Source: Catenulispora sp. MAP5-51
Lineage (GTDB): Bacteria > Actinomycetota > Actinomycetes > Streptomycetales > Catenulisporaceae
NCBI RefSeq assembly: GCF_041261205.1
Contig: NZ_JBGCCH010000001.1
Coordinates: 806,001 to 870,000, forward strand
Direction of reading: 5' to 3'
DNA length: 64,000 nt
Shown piece after piece: positions 63,058-64,000 of the stretch (within the stretch, counting starts at the first letter, position 1; each line of letters begins with the position of its first letter). Position numbers and translations under genes: made by a program. The notes under the pieces are model-generated. The model ran no database searches and was not told the DNA's origin. It saw only the letters and a list, made by a program, of their open reading frames with translations.

Positions 63058-64000
63058 GTGAGCGGGACCATGCGATCGGACATGCGGCCTGACATGCGAT
63101 CCGACCTGCGATCTGACGCGCGGTCGGATCCGGCGCCGGTGACCGGCCGGGTCAGCAGTCCCCCGGCGCGGCTGCTGCACGAGGAGGTCCTCGAGCCGCA
63201 GTTCCGCTACGAGGTGCGGCGTCTGCTGCCGCACTACGTCCGGGTCGAGAAGGCCCTGCTGGTCGCCTACGAGCGCATGCGGGTGCTGAGCGCGCCCGAG
63301 TGCGACCAGCTCGCGCGGGCGCTGACCGAGGCCGCCGGGTCGATCACCGCCGATCCGGCGGAGAACTTCTCCGACATCGCGCTGAGCCTGGAGATCGAGA
63401 CGCACCGGCGGGCGCCGGTCCCGCGCTGGCACGTCGACCGCAGCCGCAACGACCTGCAGGCCTGCGCGCAGTTGATGTACGGGCGCGAGCGCCTGCTGGC
63501 CTCGGCCGAGGCGGTCGCCGGCACCGCGGCCGCGGCCCGCGATCTGGCGCGGCGGCATCTGCGGGACGTGATGCCGGGCTTCACGCACTTGCAGGCCGCG
63601 CAGGTCGTGACCCCCGGTTTCTACATCAGTGCCCTGTCATCACACCTGTTGCAGGGACTGGAGGGCCTGCTGAGCGTTTACGACGCCCTGGACCGCTGCC
63701 CGCTGGCCGCCGGGGCGATGTCCGGTCAGGAGCTGCCCTGGCCGCGCGATCTGCTCGCCACACTGCTGGGCTTCGCCGTGCCCGAGCCGCACGCGCTTGT
63801 CGCCGTCGCCTCGCGCGACTGGGTGCTGGCGCTGGCCGCGCAGTGCTCGACGCTCGGCGTGGGCCTGAGCCGGTTCGTCACCGACCTGATGGCCTGGGCC
63901 GGCAGCGGCCACGCGTTCCTGGAGCTGCCCGACGAGCTGGCCGGCATCTCCTCGGCGATGCCGCAGAAGAAGAACTACCCGGTCCTGGAACGGATCCGGG
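63058..64000 (+). CDS. Argininosuccinate-lyase-like enzyme, C-terminus beyond window
   Basis: The visible 314 residues match the fumarase/aspartase superfamily, ArgH branch: HVDRSRNDLQACAQLM, MPGFTHLQAAQVVTPGF (His of the catalytic dyad), VASRDWVLALAAQ and the signature SSAMPQKKNYP with the catalytic Ser. It should eliminate fumarate or a similar acid from an amino-linked succinate, or add an amine in reverse. The N-terminus is a repeat of MRSD/MRPD units (63070-63130). GTG 63058 has AGG 5 nt upstream; ATG 63070 is the alternative. Next to an NRPS and asnB it is more likely a tailoring enzyme than arginine biosynthesis. Confidence 0.85.
   Translation, partial: MSGTMRSDMRPDMRSDLRSDARSDPAPVTGRVSSPPARLLHEEVLEPQFRYEVRRLLPHYVRVEKALLVAYERMRVLSAPECDQLARALTEAAGSITADPAENFSDIALSLEIETHRRAPVPRWHVDRSRNDLQACAQLMYGRERLLASAEAVAGTAAAARDLARRHLRDVMPGFTHLQAAQVVTPGFYISALSSHLLQGLEGLLSVYDALDRCPLAAGAMSGQELPWPRDLLATLLGFAVPEPHALVAVASRDWVLALAAQCSTLGVGLSRFVTDLMAWAGSGHAFLELPDELAGISSAMPQKKNYPVLERIR

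Noticed and set aside
63058-64000. Calling this gene argH of arginine biosynthesis
   Set aside because: The neighbours are NRPS-cluster genes, no other arg gene is present and the N-terminus carries an unusual repeat; only family membership is supported.

Overview
The window is very GC-rich, uses many GTG starts and GTGA/ATGA overlaps, and carries several apparently leaderless genes. With a SARP regulator, an MbtH protein, CBM2-bearing polysaccharide enzymes and a SigK/RskA pair, it points to a soil actinobacterium with a large genome. The style recalls Catenulispora or Streptomyces relatives; the genus is inferred, not proven. No rRNA, tRNA, CRISPR array or transposase was seen. There are 59 protein genes, two of them cut by the window edges.

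Layout. 0-4 kb: a Met-rich lipoprotein, then a divergent cellulose-attack pair (AA10 LPMO-CBM2 and an expansin-like CBM2 protein) and inorganic pyrophosphatase. 4-8.8 kb: AraC/EthD, a DUF4097 gene with an unusual leader, Lrp/DUF2000, a membrane protein with its winged-helix partner, and a secreted HNH-like protein. 9-21.4 kb: a SigK-type regulon in two blocks (photolyase, FAD oxidoreductase, DUF1365, DUF1295; then fasciclin lipoprotein, molybdopterin oxidoreductase, sigK, rskA) around three poorly known genes. Five promoters in these blocks share the pattern CAATCC-N15-CCGAA(T/C). 21.4-30.7 kb: small regulator/enzyme pairs, several with clear dyad operators, including a perfect 48-bp palindrome that contains the start codons of both flanking genes. 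30.5-37 kb: a tightly overlapping M19-M20-acetyltransferase-serine hydrolase-PucR operon. 37-42.5 kb: MarR/isochorismatase-like, an orphan phage-tail-tube-like protein, tandem GNATs and a GH20 hexosaminidase.

42.6-64 kb looks like a biosynthetic cluster that continues past the right edge: asparagine synthetase, a large SARP regulator, threonine aldolase, a small secreted peptide, VOC, transthyretin-like protein, MFS exporter, acyl-CoA carboxylase beta subunit, a lone condensation-domain protein, a single-module NRPS, MbtH, a degenerate M20 amidohydrolase and an argininosuccinate-lyase-like enzyme. The NRPS is the most unusual gene. Its order is C-A-PCP-E followed, in the same chain, by an S12 serine-hydrolase (beta-lactamase/PBP-like) domain, and the A-domain pocket read by eye (DLPKVGEVGK) is closest to asparagine codes. 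This combines in one protein the parts of N-acyl-D-Asn prodrug systems, or alternatively a PBP-type thioesterase fused to its own module.

Many genes also carry short tandem repeats (6-18 bp units, a different unit at each locus) in linkers, at termini or across stop codons, which suggests frequent local slippage in this genome.
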